64,000 nucleotides of DNA from positions 4,620,501 to 4,684,500 of the forward strand of contig CANUEZ040000020.1 of the NCBI GenBank assembly GCA_948099385.1, given 5' to 3'. The position numbers and the translations under genes were made by a program. The stretch comes from Fasciola hepatica. Its lineage: Eukaryota; Platyhelminthes; Trematoda; Plagiorchiida; Fasciolidae. This document shows positions 12,040-23,029 of this stretch, one piece after another. Below the pieces are notes generated by a model. It was not told the DNA's origin. It did not search any database and was given only the letters and a program-made list of their open reading frames with translations. Numbering within the stretch: the stretch's first letter is position 1; every line of letters starts with the position of its first letter.

Positions 12040-12760
12040 TTATGTTCCATGTTTTAAAATCTTTCAAAACATTGTTCTGAATAAGAATGCCGTGAGAAGG
12101 TGCCAACTATGAATCTGCATGCGACTTTTCTATCTTTTGTTCATAACATAGCAACAACGCCCTTTTGTCTGCCAACAGTGTGCGCAGCTCCGTCGGTAGA
12201 TAAGCATGCAAGTTCAATCAAATCGAAACCATAGTCATGCAGAACCAGCTGGACTTTCACAAAGATGTCATGGTGCCCTGCCTGGGGTCAGTTCTCCGTC
12301 AATATTCAATTCACTCTCGTAGGCCTTGATGAAAACCGCAACCTGTGGTATTCCAGTGATGTGAACTCTGTCGACAAAATCAGTAGGAATTTGTCCAAGC
12401 TTTGATGGTGTGGTCTTCAGATGTTGTTAAAAATCACCTGACAAATCGCCAGTCAGTTCAGCAAGTGGTTATGATTATTGAAATATCGTCGAATAAGTGG
12501 GCCTTCTCTGAGCACCCAGCTTCAGCCCCTTTCTAAAAAACAATCTCTATGAAATCCTGAAAATGAGATTTTTTACTCATGGTGACCATTCGGCTAGTTC
12601 ATAGGTTACCATTACGGAAGCGACATTCCCTTTCTCAGTTACGGTAAAGCCAGTGGGTTGCCTTCCGAAGATAGCCTTCAGTTCCTTGAGTCTTGTGACA
12701 AGCAATGGGTCTTCATGTTTATCGTAAGACCGGCAGTTCGTTCCATAATATTTTTTCAAG
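12040..12760 (-). pseudogene. Decayed hAT-superfamily transposase (ZBED5/GTF2IRD2-like, DUF4371 type)
   Basis: The minus strand gives GTNCRSYDKHEDPLLVTRLK and GNVASVMVTYELAEW (12759-12577), then LAELTGDLSG, then ITGIPQVAVFIKAYESELNI with DGELTPGRAP (about 12350-12270). After a frameshift come VQLVLHDYGFDLIELACLST and DGAAHTVGRQKGVVAML (about 12250-12140). The order resembles the catalytic region of hAT transposases of the ZBED5/GTF2IRD2 type, where a TDGAxxMxGRxxG-like motif follows the QLxxFIRG-like segment. Several stops and frameshifts make it inactive. No terminal inverted repeats were found. Confidence 0.7.
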
Positions 12761-12769
12761 GTGTATTTT

Positions 12770-13810
12770 TTTGGTGTGGTAATGCTGTTGTTGCAAGTTA
12801 AAAGATGTATTTTTTTATTGAACGCAGTGCAAAAATATTGTTATCACAATTTCTTTTGAGACATTCACTCATCTTCGTTCAGTTGCATTTTACTGTAATC
12901 TGTGGAGTACCAGCCATTTGACAGATTATGTGGAATCAGAAAAATAAAAAAATGAAACATTGTGCAATGCTGTCCCCTAGAGCGCACTTCCGAAGTGCGG
13001 TCACTTCCTCCGTGCGAATACCTTGTCCCGGCTCCGACTGATTTACTACTGGAACCCCTTAAAAGGGAACATACCGTTTGAGCGAACACGGCCTCTGGGT
13101 CTCATGCCCACACACCGACAGAAAACGCCATTTGGTTCCATGATCACAGACCCTTCTGTTGTAACAGATGCCACCGTTGCACTTTGGAATGTATATTTGA
13201 ACATCATATGTCCTTTAGGTAGTTCACGGAAAGTCATTGGAATCATTTAACAGAAGTCAGGACTATCCGTGTGCTTTGTGTTGCAGTGGCCTCTCCATCT
13301 TTTGCGATCGCCGTTGAGACTTGCTGTGGCGTCGCTTGCAAAAGTACTTTCATTGTCTGACTTCATGGCTGGCATGCCTGCTGGGTTCACTTAATATAAT
13401 CACTATATCGTTTGCGCCACGGCAGATGACTACGGTGTTATCATAAATCGTGATAGGACTGTCAACTAGAAAAACATTCTTGATCCTTGCTGATAAAGTA
13501 AAAGTCCTTATCTTGCATAAGGATGGAGTTTCTGTGAAAAGGATTGTATCCTAATTTAATGTGAGGATAATGCTAGTTCGCACGACTGTAAGAAATGAGG
13601 CCAACATCAAAACTAGTTGGGACCAAGAAACTTTAAGCTTATGAAAAATACCTATTACTTCAATGAAGTCAAAATCATCTACCGGTACGAGGGGAATGGC
13701 TAAAAGAGAAAATAATGTAGGTGGTTAGCAATACGGAGCACAGTGATTTTTGAGCAAGCTGTGCATAGTTGTACAAATTCCAGCAGGGCCATAATATTTG
13801 CTAAAGTCTA
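12770..13810. other. Unassigned sequence
   Basis: ORFs at 12865-13250 on both strands overlap one another and show no family motif. Nothing else is recognised. Confidence 0.4.
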
Positions 13811-13819
13811 CTGAATGGT

Positions 13820-14035
13820 GAGGCTACAGAGGTTTCAAGTGAGGTGCTATCAATGTGGTCGAAAAGGTTTCTTACGCTGTACAAAGATTATGATTCGAAG
13901 GAAAACTTCAACTGTGATGAGACTAACCGTTATTTTAGAGTCTCTCCAAAACATAGCCTAGCTGTGGAAGGTAATCCAGGCAGTAGTACACGAACACGCA
14001 CTGAAGGAGACTACAAAGCAGGCAGCAGTTAACAA
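13820..14035 (+). pseudogene. pogo/Tigger-like DDE transposase fragment
   Basis: The translation reads EVLSMWSKRFLTLYKDYDSK then ENFNCDETNRYFRVSPKHSL and STRTRTEGDYK. This is the first DDE block of CENP-B/jerky-like (pogo, Tc1-mariner superfamily) transposases, where a Y-D/N-xx-N-x-DETGLF-like motif is followed by a GKK-SKER-like segment. Here the glycine after DET and the SKER-like lysines are lost. About 70 codons only; the remainder is not recognised. Confidence 0.6.
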
Positions 14036-15150
14036 TGTATTTATTCCCAATAAAATAAGTTGCTACTGAAAGGTTGTTCCATGTCTGGTTTAAAACGTGA
14101 TAGTATCAATAACCTTGCCCGAAGGCTTTTGGAATTTGTTGAGTTAGCAACCAAAACCACATCACAGAAGTCCGAACTGCGCGGTTGGATAAAATGAACC
14201 GAATTGAACTGGCTTGTTGCTTTATCTTGTTTAGTGCAATTTTCTAAACATCTTTCCCAAGAGCGAACAACTCGGAGGAAAGAACAAATCTGGTTGGTTC
14301 CCACGATGTTCACTCTAAGGGGGGGGGGCAGAGTACATTAAAGCTACGGTTGGTAAATGACCAAGCAACAGTGTAGTTTGCATTGACTGCAACTGTGCTT
14401 GCAGAGGGCCCTATGTGGCCCGCGGACCACTTGTTTGGTATGCTTGGGTTAGATAATCCCAAAGTAACTAAGATTTGCTACGCACTCCTAAACTTTCTGC
14501 TTTCCTGACCCTCGACTGTCCGCGATATGTTTTATCATGAGTAATCGCATTGAACTATTTTAGTTTTTTCCCACGGAAAATGTGTACAGGTGTTCATTGA
14601 TAAGAGTTTGTTACTCGCCTGCCAAACTGCACGATGTTTTACGTCTCTCCAATAAGTCATGTGTTACTTGATTTGAGTGTCGCAGTTTAGACCATAAATG
14701 CTAGCTGTTCGGACAAGTAATTCGTATTTTCACTAATTCTTAAAAAACTCTTGAAATTTAATCGGTCTTCGCGAAGCTGCCGGACCAAACTTACATTCCC
14801 AGTTCAGTTATTTACTTTAAACCTCTTGCATTTCTTATAAGAGAGTTCGGTTCCATAATCACAGCAGCCAGTTTTCAGTGCTACCAACAGGCTAGTAAAT
14901 CCTGGTGTGCCACGACTAACGGTTTTGCAGTTTTTTACTCAGATAGCGCTGACTGTTTAACTGTCGCTCTAAACCACCAGTTTATCACTGTGAAAGCGCA
15001 ATAAATAATATTCAGCACGTAACTCCCACATGTTTGCAGTGAGATCTTGCTCCGTCTTCGACTTCTATCGGTCAGATTTCCTTTACTAGCTAGATGACTA
15101 TCTTCATTTGATTGCTGGCAATTTCATTCACGCTACCAACATGACCAATA
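14036..15150. other. Unassigned sequence
   Basis: Holds a run of ten G at 14319-14328 and no recognisable gene. The 90-codon minus ORF at 14041-14313 has no family features. Confidence 0.4.
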
Positions 15151-15151
15151 C

Positions 15152-15297
15152 TTTCTGACTGCGACCGATCTTAGACCCTCTCTCAATAGTGAAGACCTGC
15201 AAGCAGTTGTGGTAATCCTCCAGCATCCTAGTCTTTTGCCCTGTGAAATGACACCACTGTTACCACCAGAAATTACTATCTACTGCAAGCCAGACTG
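15152..15297 (+). other. Open reading stretch, possible upstream exon of the 15.6-17.3 kb gene
   Basis: One frame is open for about 48 codons between stops and looks protein-like (LNSEDLQAVVVILQHPSLL). An AG precedes ACCCTCTC at 15179. The only donor that would match the phase of the exon at 15617 is a weak GTTACC, so membership in that gene is uncertain. Confidence 0.25.
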
Positions 15298-15616
15298 AAG
15301 ACAATGCCCAGTAGATTTGCAAGACGTATAAAGAACGAACTCCACTGGATTTTGAACAAGGTTTCATATAACTATAATTGAAGTTTGATGTTCCCCAGGA
15401 AATCATTATTTCATGTTCTTTGTGCATCAACTCATTAGCTTATAGCGCCAACACTTTCTGACACCCTGAAAGTCACTTATGATTGGTTTCGCCTTGTAAA
15501 AACATTCATCACTTATATAAGTTCTCATAGTCCGGAATCTGCTACGAAGGCTGAAGGAGCTCGCCTAAATATTCAGTGATTTGCTTAGCGTGAAGCTTAA
15601 GCTTGATTTTTTTCAG

Positions 15617-17250
15617 AGATAGAATCAACTGCCTAAATGAATTACTCACTCATCAGCTACTGCGTGCATGTGGTAGTGGAATTCCGTGCAAAGGCACCAA
15701 AGTTCTCTCCGGACAGAATTTGGGACCCTCCAACTTCGAAAATGATGTTAACGCATTTAATGCTGCGCATCTTCACCGATCAACGGATACCCTGTCAAGC
15801 CATTCCCCGTCTGATAACAGTGTGATCACGGCGTTTTCAAACAATGAGAACCGCAGATTTTTAAGCAACATCAAAACATCCTGTTTCTCTGGTCCGTGAG
15901 ATTTTCCTCCTCAATTCCTATGCTATGCATTTTCTTGTTTTATTACTCAATCCCGGAGTTACTTTACACTTTCCAACTAATAGGACCTCATCATTGTCAT
16001 TCCGGTCCCAAACACTACTGAGTAAGTAGTCATCTAAGGACGCTTTTGTCCGATAGCCTTGCTGTACTCTGCCATTTAACTGACTGGGGAGACTTTCTTC
16101 GCTAGTTTTCATCTAGTCACAAACGTTCTCCGCAGAGTAAAGTTCGCCCTAATATAAACTGAATGCACTTTGACTATCTAGCTTTTAAACTTGCTTTCCC
16201 TAAAAAATCTCTAAACTTCAAATAGAAATTAGTCAGATATCTCTTTCTCGGGTGATTAGACAGCTACTTGTCTGGTTAACAAACTGTTAGACTAAGTGAA
16301 TTCGATGCACTAAGTTGGGCACAGTACTCATTCTCTCACTTGGTTATCAGTGCTGAATTTGTTCCAGGATTTTGTCCTTTTACCCACCTCCTTTAGGCTC
16401 ACATTAGTGATCTGCTTATCGTTTGTGCTGCTTACCTCACAGAACCCGCAAACGATGTTAATCTGTGCAGAATCACCTCTAACTCGTTCGAATTCCGTGC
16501 ATTTCGTGAAACTGCATCCAACACGGAATCATTTTCAGCCCAGTCTGACTTTAGTTTGACCTCTTCTGGATTTGCTCTTCAACAGTCAACTGCCCCGGAG
16601 ACAATAGGATCACTGTTACCCTCCACAGTCGGATCCTTCATGTATCTGTGAGCTTCAAACTCTCATATTCGGAATGCATTTTTTCCTCTGAACTTTTCCC
16701 CGTCTTTCGAATTCGTAAGCCTAGACAATGATAGAACCTATTCATTTTCATCTATCCTCACATTCAAATTTTCGTACCTGATTTCTCCGGCCATATGAAA
16801 CAATATTTCAAAATTAATTAATGATTCAAAGTGGTCACTTGATCCATCTTGAAGAACTTGTAATTAAACTTACCGATAGGCACATCAAATTGTGCATGGA
16901 GTTTTACTGAAAGTCCGAGTGAATACCAATCACCTATTACACGAAGACTAAAACAAGCTCCAGATACACGACCTAATTTTCGAAATATCCTCTCACGCAA
17001 AATCACTCAAGAATTTTCCTGCCCCATACCTGGATTGTTTCCCGTCCAACAAAATGGAAGAAACAGTCACGTGGTGCTCCAGTATTGTTGTATACTTTTC
17101 AGTCTATTGTGTGTGTGTGCAGCTGAATCCTTCGTTTTTCATTCTGTTTCGGTATCTTTCGTACAATTCCCGTATGGCGGTTTGATGTACCGTTGTGACT
17201 CGAGGATGAGCAGCAGGGCACGTAGACGTTATGCAAGTAGGCGAATATAA
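15617..17250 (+). CDS. Unrecognised candidate host gene, four phase-compatible exons (5' part missing)
   Basis: I do not recognise this protein. Proposed exons are 15617-15895, 15984-16021, 16443-16647 and 17103-17250. Each internal boundary has AG before and GT after (GTGAGA, GTAAGT and GTGAGC donors), and the phases chain without a stop to TAA at 17248-17250. The encoded piece is about 222 residues and rich in Ser, Asn, Thr and Phe (for example SSHSPSDNSVITAF and NTESFSAQSDFSLTSSGF), with a basic end (SSRARRRYASRRI). Composition and phasing suggest a real gene rather than chance. The 38-bp second exon is the weakest link, and the third exon could instead be terminal, with a stop at 16648. 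A further open stretch at 15152-15295 (reading SEDLQAVVVILQHPSLLP) may be an upstream exon. No domain is evident. Confidence 0.45.
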
Positions 17251-17259
17251 CTATGTCTG

Positions 17260-18722
17260 TTATTCTACTGCCGTTTTATTTGTGATCAGAAACTACTGCT
17301 AGTTTTTTTTATTTTTGGGGGTATTTTGAATACTTTTATTGAAGGTCTTTTGGCAAAGTGGTGTTGGTAGTTGATGTATACTGTTGAGACAGAACTCGAA
17401 GTTGACGTAGTCCAGTCTAACCATTTTGTTGAATTTTTTGCTATTCCACAATCGGACTTTTTGTACCGTCTTGTAGTGCAATTTGCAATCACTTTATCGC
17501 CGTTTCATACAACGAATGCCTTTGAATTGATGATGGCAAGTGAGCAATTATCGGAAAAGGGGGTGCTGATTTCCCGTTGACGAGCAATGTGGTGGCGGAT
17601 TCTAATTTCCCATCTACGAGGTCCTGAGGGAATATAATGTTGAAAAGGCTCAAATGCTTGACGTATTTTAAGTCTCTGGGCTTCAAACTTATCCAGATAG
17701 GCTTTAGATTATGATACAATGCAGCCCATTTGAAAAAAATACATCAAAGTTTCGGCACAACTCCATTGCCCAACTGGTACATCACACACAGTACGAAGGG
17801 CATTGGCTTTTCCCGATGTGCCTATTTGGATTCACTTGAGGTCAATGAATTGTATTGCCTAGGTCAACACACTTCGTTGTATATGGACATGAACCTCAAA
17901 AAGATGTTAGAATACATTGATGAGTCGGGAAGCTGCAAGGCATGGGATTTTGGATGCGGAAAAAATGGCGGTGATGAACGTCTTTTTATTGATGACTTAA
18001 AATGAACTCACCCTATTTGGAATAAATACCCTTCAATTTGCGATCATCCTATTGCAAAAACACGTGATGTGATTTTCTAATTGTATGACTTAAACAAATG
18101 GATATATAATTCGCATTCTAGACGAGATCCAAAACAAATCTACTCAGATATTTTCATAAGATCTTCAAGCTCCCTCAAATAGGCAGCTGATGAACACTTT
18201 CAAGCTATTATTATTTTCCGTCGTCAGTTACTCTCACAGATAAACTATTTGTGAAGTTCGGCATTCAGTCAAACTCTAAGTGTGCTTTGATATCAACAAC
18301 AAAAATATGTATTCCTGTAGTCGTAAATTCAGTGGATATCAGTTGGTGCTATAATAAACCACTGTGATTAACTATAAGCTTATTGAGACTGAATAAACGC
18401 TCAAGGTAACTTGGACAATTCTCGGATCCCTTTCATTTGCCCCCGTGATGAGTCCCTGTGAACTTGTACCACTTGGACTTTTTAAGGTTGCCACTGATTC
18501 CAAAATCAGATAGATTTTCCACGCCTTATATAACTATAGTTATTAATACAATCGGTTTCGCCACATTAGTACCTTGCCAGCTACTTCAGACCAATTCACG
18601 TTGGAGAACAATATTTTCTAAAAGCTAAGTATTTATGAGCAAGCAAAATACGCCGGCAACACAAAATACGTGGTACGGTACAAATCGTAGATCACACGCA
18701 GCACCAGATCATTTATGTAGGC
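17260..18722. other. Unassigned sequence with two unrecognised ORFs
   Basis: Plus-strand ORFs at 17371-17580 and 17730-18005 (91 codons, containing VNELYCLGQHTSLYMDMN) are not recognised. They could be fragments of one decayed gene. The interval also contains the 3' flank of the SLC3A2-like gene, in which no clear AATAAA was seen on the minus strand. Confidence 0.35.
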
Positions 18723-21287
18723 TTAAGCCTCACATTCAAAGACGTAAATAGCAGCTTCAGCCGTTGAAGGAATGTAAATATGCTGACTTTGCAACACAGA
18801 ACCTTCGTTTATATCTGACGTGGATGGATGAACCAAGCGAACTTTCATTGTGGAACAGATATCGCTCAAATCAATCACTGATCCAATCGTGCCATCTGCC
18901 TCCGGAATATCAGGATTGTTGATGGCGATTGCAAAGGCCGGAAAGTCTTTGGCTGCACGGACAACCAATTGCAGCCTGGCACTGGTTACCTAAAACGGAG
19001 CACAAAACGCAAAGATTAATGAATTGAATAATAAGATTATGATAAAAATGAACAAATACCACATATGGATTTCAACGGAATATACCGTTAATAATTTTCC
19101 GATTAGTTTATTATGCGCGTTTACCATTCGACTCACCCGTTTTGGAAATTTTTTCACGGTAATACTTCCCCATAGGATGCTGGGTTCTTTCTTCAGCTGA
19201 ATCAAACTTTGTATAAGTTTAAAATTTGTAGTTCCCCTGCCAGATGCCAGGCTAGACTGTGAGATAGAAAAAACGTCTTTTGAATAACCAGTAAAAATTT
19301 AGTTTGTTGCTTAAACAAAAAACTACCCAATAAAAAAGTGCCACATAATCAGTATTCATATGTTTCTTTAAATTTTCTACAATCCATTCTATTAGTTTCT
19401 TATTAAACTGGCGTAAAAAAACAATGATTAACTATATGTGGCATGATACACAATGTTTTATGACGTTCACTCGATATGAGGCCTTTACGAAGCAATTCCT
19501 TTAATTAACATCCATAAGAAGGAAAAGGTGAATCAAATCAGCTTCTAACTACGGATGAGGACTAATTTTTTGAGGAAGTCCGAATAGCATCTCAAGGAGG
19601 TCTTAACACTTCCAACATGATTACTTCTCATAGCGTGCTGAGGTTTTTGCGGTTAACCCTTCGGAACCGGAATACCATCATCTGTACGCCTAAGTAGCTA
19701 TTATCTATTTCCATCTGGGAAATTCTATTTACCGGAAAATATGTAATGCTACGTGAAATGTTCTTTGCGTCATATATTTCTATAACCGACGAAGCATCCT
19801 AGATGGTCCTAAGCTGACGGTAACAACCCTTAATTTTTGTGAGAAATAGATCCATCCAAACTTTCGTAGGGATTATGACATTGTAAACCCTGTAGAATAT
19901 GGATTTTTGATGTAAGTAATATAGTACTGTGCAGTATAATTCATCGTACAGTATCGGTGCTCAGCCCACCATCGAAAACCATGAAAGCACTGCACAGCTG
20001 TTTCATCCTTGTTGGGAAAAATCAGCGATGCACATCCACCGAGGTCCCATTGAGGCTCGAACCCGGAGTAAACGGTTGTGAATTAGGCTTTGCTACTGCA
20101 TGATGGATCATGTTCTACAACTCCAGTCTCCTACGACTCATACACACACAGTAGCCAAGTTCTGTATGTATGACAGAATGTTTCCGTCGCACTCAGGCTC
20201 CTAAAGAAACTTCATCCATCACAGGAGTCCAGCGATATGCGGAAACCGGGTTGTTATCTTTCAGAGTCAGTGTTGGATGGATGCTGAATCACGTAGCGTG
20301 TGTTCAACAACCCGTTGGGAGCTAGCCCGGATAGTCTAGGGGTTAGGTGTTCGACACACACCCAGTGGAAGCTCGGTGGATGTGCACTGATAACTATTCA
20401 TAAAAAGATGGAACAGCTGTTCAGTGCTTTCACGGTTTCCAATCGTGAATTCAACTTTATTGTTGCATAATGAGTCATATCGAATCCCCTACTACTCATA
20501 TGTATATTGTGAACTTTATTTCAACTTTCTTTAGCTTAAGCCAAGAAGTGAGTTCTTTTGATAAATGCGCAACTTAAACCAACTTTTTAAAATGTACGTG
20601 TGCAAATCTAATGGTTTTTTTCTGATGGGAGAAATTGTTCTTGCTTCTTAAGCTTCGCATCCTTTGATTTTTATAGCTATCTCAATAGTCAGTGGCGTCC
20701 ACTATCAGGCATCAAGGAGCACGTAACAGGATACACCTTAATATTCTTAATCACATCAGTTTTAGTGAAATAAAGTTCAAACGTGACAAAACAACGCAAC
20801 ATTTTAGAAGCACAAAACGGACTTTCCATAAGCACAATACAGAATAAATTCCCAGTTCTGTGTGAACCGGGGAACGAATGTAGTTCTTCAGAAGCCACGA
20901 ACAAGGTAATTTCAAGGCACTAACCAGTACAGTTTCGCTAGTTCCGCATGTTTTCATGTAAGCATGAAATTCGGGGACAATCTGTTCCTCGCCTGTGAAT
21001 TCTACACCAGAAAGGTCCCATGGCATTGGAAAAAGATACGTTGGATTGAGCGTCACTTCTGGTGACATTTTCTTCGGATGCAACTTATCGAAGGTGACTT
21101 GGCTGAAGTTTTCGCATTTGAAGCCAACTTCTGAACCGAAGTAAATAATTGGAGTTCCTGAAGTACAAAATGGCACCGTATAAAAGTTAGTAAACCACAC
21201 AAATCTTGGAATTTATTAAAGTGAAACACCAATTATATAGGAAAATTGCTTGCTTATAAACTATCTACTAACAAATTTATTTGCTCA

Positions 21288-21335
<48 letters not shown>

Positions 21336-23029
21336 CCACACGTTTACATACTGCTTACTATCAATATGAGCGCTTGCACATGCAGCCTCGTTGTTCGTTG
21401 GGTTAGCAGTGACCCAGACACGAATAACTATAAGAAATCACAGTTGTGATTCATTTGTGGGCTCTTCAATGAAGAGTATCCATTCACACTCCAGACGATT
21501 CAAATTAGATCCTAGTGAACATATAACATCGGAGTGTACAAGTATGAGGACGAGTGGGCAGAGGAGCACCGGGTACGCATACCTGATGAGCGGCAACAAC
21601 CGCGAAACCGGTCGTGTGCTTCCGGGGAAATTTTGTCCACACGTTTACATACTACTTACCATATATATATATATACGCCTACCTACACGAATAATTCTTT
21701 CTTGGTAACTGACAAGCTGTTTTACAAATACAAGCTCACCTCTACTCAAGAACGAGAGTACCATCCTGATGAGATCAAACGTCCTTGGTGCAGATGGAAT
21801 TCCCGTTGGATAAGCTGTGGAAAGTTGTTCGGTTTGATTTAAATAAGTCAGAGAGTCTGTAATGGATTTTGTTCTAATCATTCGAGTGGTCAATATCAAG
21901 TGCGCTCCCGTATCAGTGTTTTGTTTCAGTAGGTAAGTTTCAAACTCGGTAGGAGAATCCACGTCAGCTCCTATCAATGGTTCAATTATGAGCACCCTAC
22001 AGTTCAAGTAATCATGTTTTTAAATATCTTCGCTACCTCTGTGTAGAGACGCTGAAAGAAAACTCATCGGTTACGGTTCTCACTGCAGCAACAAGGTTTT
22101 GTGTTGCATTCCACACGACTTCTGTAGTGAGGCGTTTCTGCAATTGTAAACCAGTGGGTTTCTCATTCAAAACTTACGTTATTCAGATCATAACTTTCTC
22201 TTACTGGAATTCCCTTTATCATCACGCCACTGGCACCGAGTGTCATCCAGTTCTTTGTCACATCCTGAACACAAAGATAAGTTTACCATATTCATTGACT
22301 TACGGTTATCTTTTTCTCCAGTTCTTGTTTACCTTCTTTTGAGTCAACAGACCGTAAAAGCTGTGGAATCAACGATTCATCGAGAAACACAAACTTACTT
22401 CATCAAAAAGCGTGTTATCTGTTCCGTTAACTTTTGCACTCATGTCAACTGGAACAATTACTCTGATCTCTCGCTTTCGAAATTCGCGTAATAAGAGCTT
22501 CAAATCGTCACCTGTCCCTAGTTTGCTATCAACTTCGGAAAATGTCTTCACTCCTCCTATTTTGCCACTGGAAGTGTCCACATATCCATCCGACAGTGCA
22601 GTGAAAATAACAAAACCAACGTCAAGGTCGTCACCAAAGTAAGATAACTTTTCCTTGATACCTGGTTTTGATTAGAATCCGAAAAATTCAATGAGATTAC
22701 TCACCATTAAGATCCCCTATAAAATCTTTATTGGTGTCTTTGAACGAAAATGGGTCTAGCGCGTAGCCAACCTTTGACTGCCAGAAATTCAAAGTGGGCC
22801 TTCGGGGACATTTGGGTTGTAGCACAACGATCAAAATCAAGGCCAAGAGTAGCGCTAACCAGACCACCCAAAAGCCTATAAGTAGACCAATGCGAACCCT
22901 GCGCCATTTTGGAATAGTGTCATTTATGATGAGAATGTCTTCGCGAGAAAGGAGTTTGAATTCTTCTGCTTTCGATTCGATGGTAATTTCTTGTCCTTCT
23001 TCCAAATTGTTCAAATCTTGAATGACCAT
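18723..23029 (-). CDS. SLC3A2/4F2hc-like heavy chain of heteromeric amino acid transporter, nine coding exons
   Basis: Type II membrane glycoprotein expected to bring a SLC7-type light chain to the plasma membrane and bind it by a disulfide. Exons on the minus strand: 23029-22705, 22661-22399, 22360-22304, 22264-22205, 22137-22037, 21996-21740, 21157-20925, 19196-19137, 18989-18723. All introns are GT-AG and all phases fit, giving 540 residues plus TAA. Seen: a cytosolic N-terminus of about 45 residues, one membrane helix at about residues 47-70, then Cys74 four residues outside it, where the family has its light-chain cysteine. The ectodomain is alpha-amylase-like: FWQSKVGYALDPFSFKD and IKEKLSYFGDDLDVGF, then TPIIYFGSEVGF at about 356. 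Four N-glycosylation sequons occur (NGT, NAT, NQT, NFS). No catalytic amylase residues are evident, as usual for the family. The length is close to vertebrate 4F2hc and shorter than rBAT. The gene symbol is left empty because orthology within SLC3 was not tested. Confidence 0.93.
19965..20449. repeat. Inverted pair of tRNA-related SINE-like copies
   Basis: The left copy reads on the minus strand and the right copy on the plus. Both share a stretch including CTCGGTGGATGTGCA and GAACAGCTGT/GAAACAGCTGT followed by CAGTGCTTTCA. The plus copy (about 20319-20449) starts with an A-box-like AGTCTAGGGGTTAGG, closely resembling tRNA-Glu. The minus copy (about 20080-19965) has a B-box-like GGGTTCGAGCC. 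About 220 bp of other sequence separates them. They sit in intron 7 of the SLC3A2-like gene and could fold into a hairpin in its pre-mRNA. The tRNA origin is inferred from the box matches only. Confidence 0.6.
21291..21330. repeat. AT dinucleotide microsatellite
   Basis: About 20 uninterrupted TA units abut the left copy of the hammerhead repeat inside intron 6 of the SLC3A2-like gene. Apparent ORFs of alternating Tyr-Ile across it are artefacts. Confidence 0.95.
21331..21662 (+). repeat. Hammerhead-bearing repeat unit delimited by a 301-bp-spaced direct repeat
   Basis: A 31-bp sequence beginning TTTGTCCACACGTTTACATA occurs at 21331-21361 and again at 21632-21662 with two differences. The second copy starts a few bases after the hammerhead. 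This is what one complete monomer plus the start of a second would look like in a tandem, self-cleaving repeat of about 300 bp, as in SINE-like or retrozyme families with hammerheads. The first copy is preceded by an AT microsatellite (21291-21330) and the second is followed by a shorter one, so the ends are truncated. The unit contains no convincing ORF. Confidence 0.6.
21569..21625 (+). ncRNA. Hammerhead ribozyme with short palindromic stem III
   Basis: All core positions of a hammerhead self-cleaving RNA are present. CUGAUGA is at 21583-21589. Stem II is GCGG (21590-21593) with CCGC (21600-21603) around loop CAACAA. GAAA is at 21604-21607, and the cleavage-site UC at 21612-21613. Stem I pairs GCAUAC (21577-21582, directly before CUGAUGA) with GUGUGC (21614-21619, directly after the cleavage site). 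It continues, after an internal loop, as CCGG (21569-21572) with CCGG (21622-21625). The internal loop opposite loop II is the usual place for the tertiary contact. Stem III is only CCGG, self-complementary within ACCGGU, so it should form best in a dimer, as described for hammerheads of Penelope-like elements and retrozymes. It lies in intron 6 of the SLC3A2-like gene, antisense to that gene. Activity is inferred. Confidence 0.87.

Noticed and set aside
20319..20390. Functional tRNA-Glu gene
   Set aside because: Only the A-box region resembles tRNA-Glu; the arms do not pair, the B box is displaced and there is no acceptor stem.
21764..21780. Second CTGATGAG close to the hammerhead
   Set aside because: It lies in coding exon 6 of the SLC3A2-like gene, is not followed by a GAAA core, and no stem II or stem I pairing is present.
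21391..21842. Plus-strand ORFs across the hammerhead repeat
   Set aside because: They read through the ribozyme and microsatellite, and the rightmost part is antisense to SLC3A2 exon 6.
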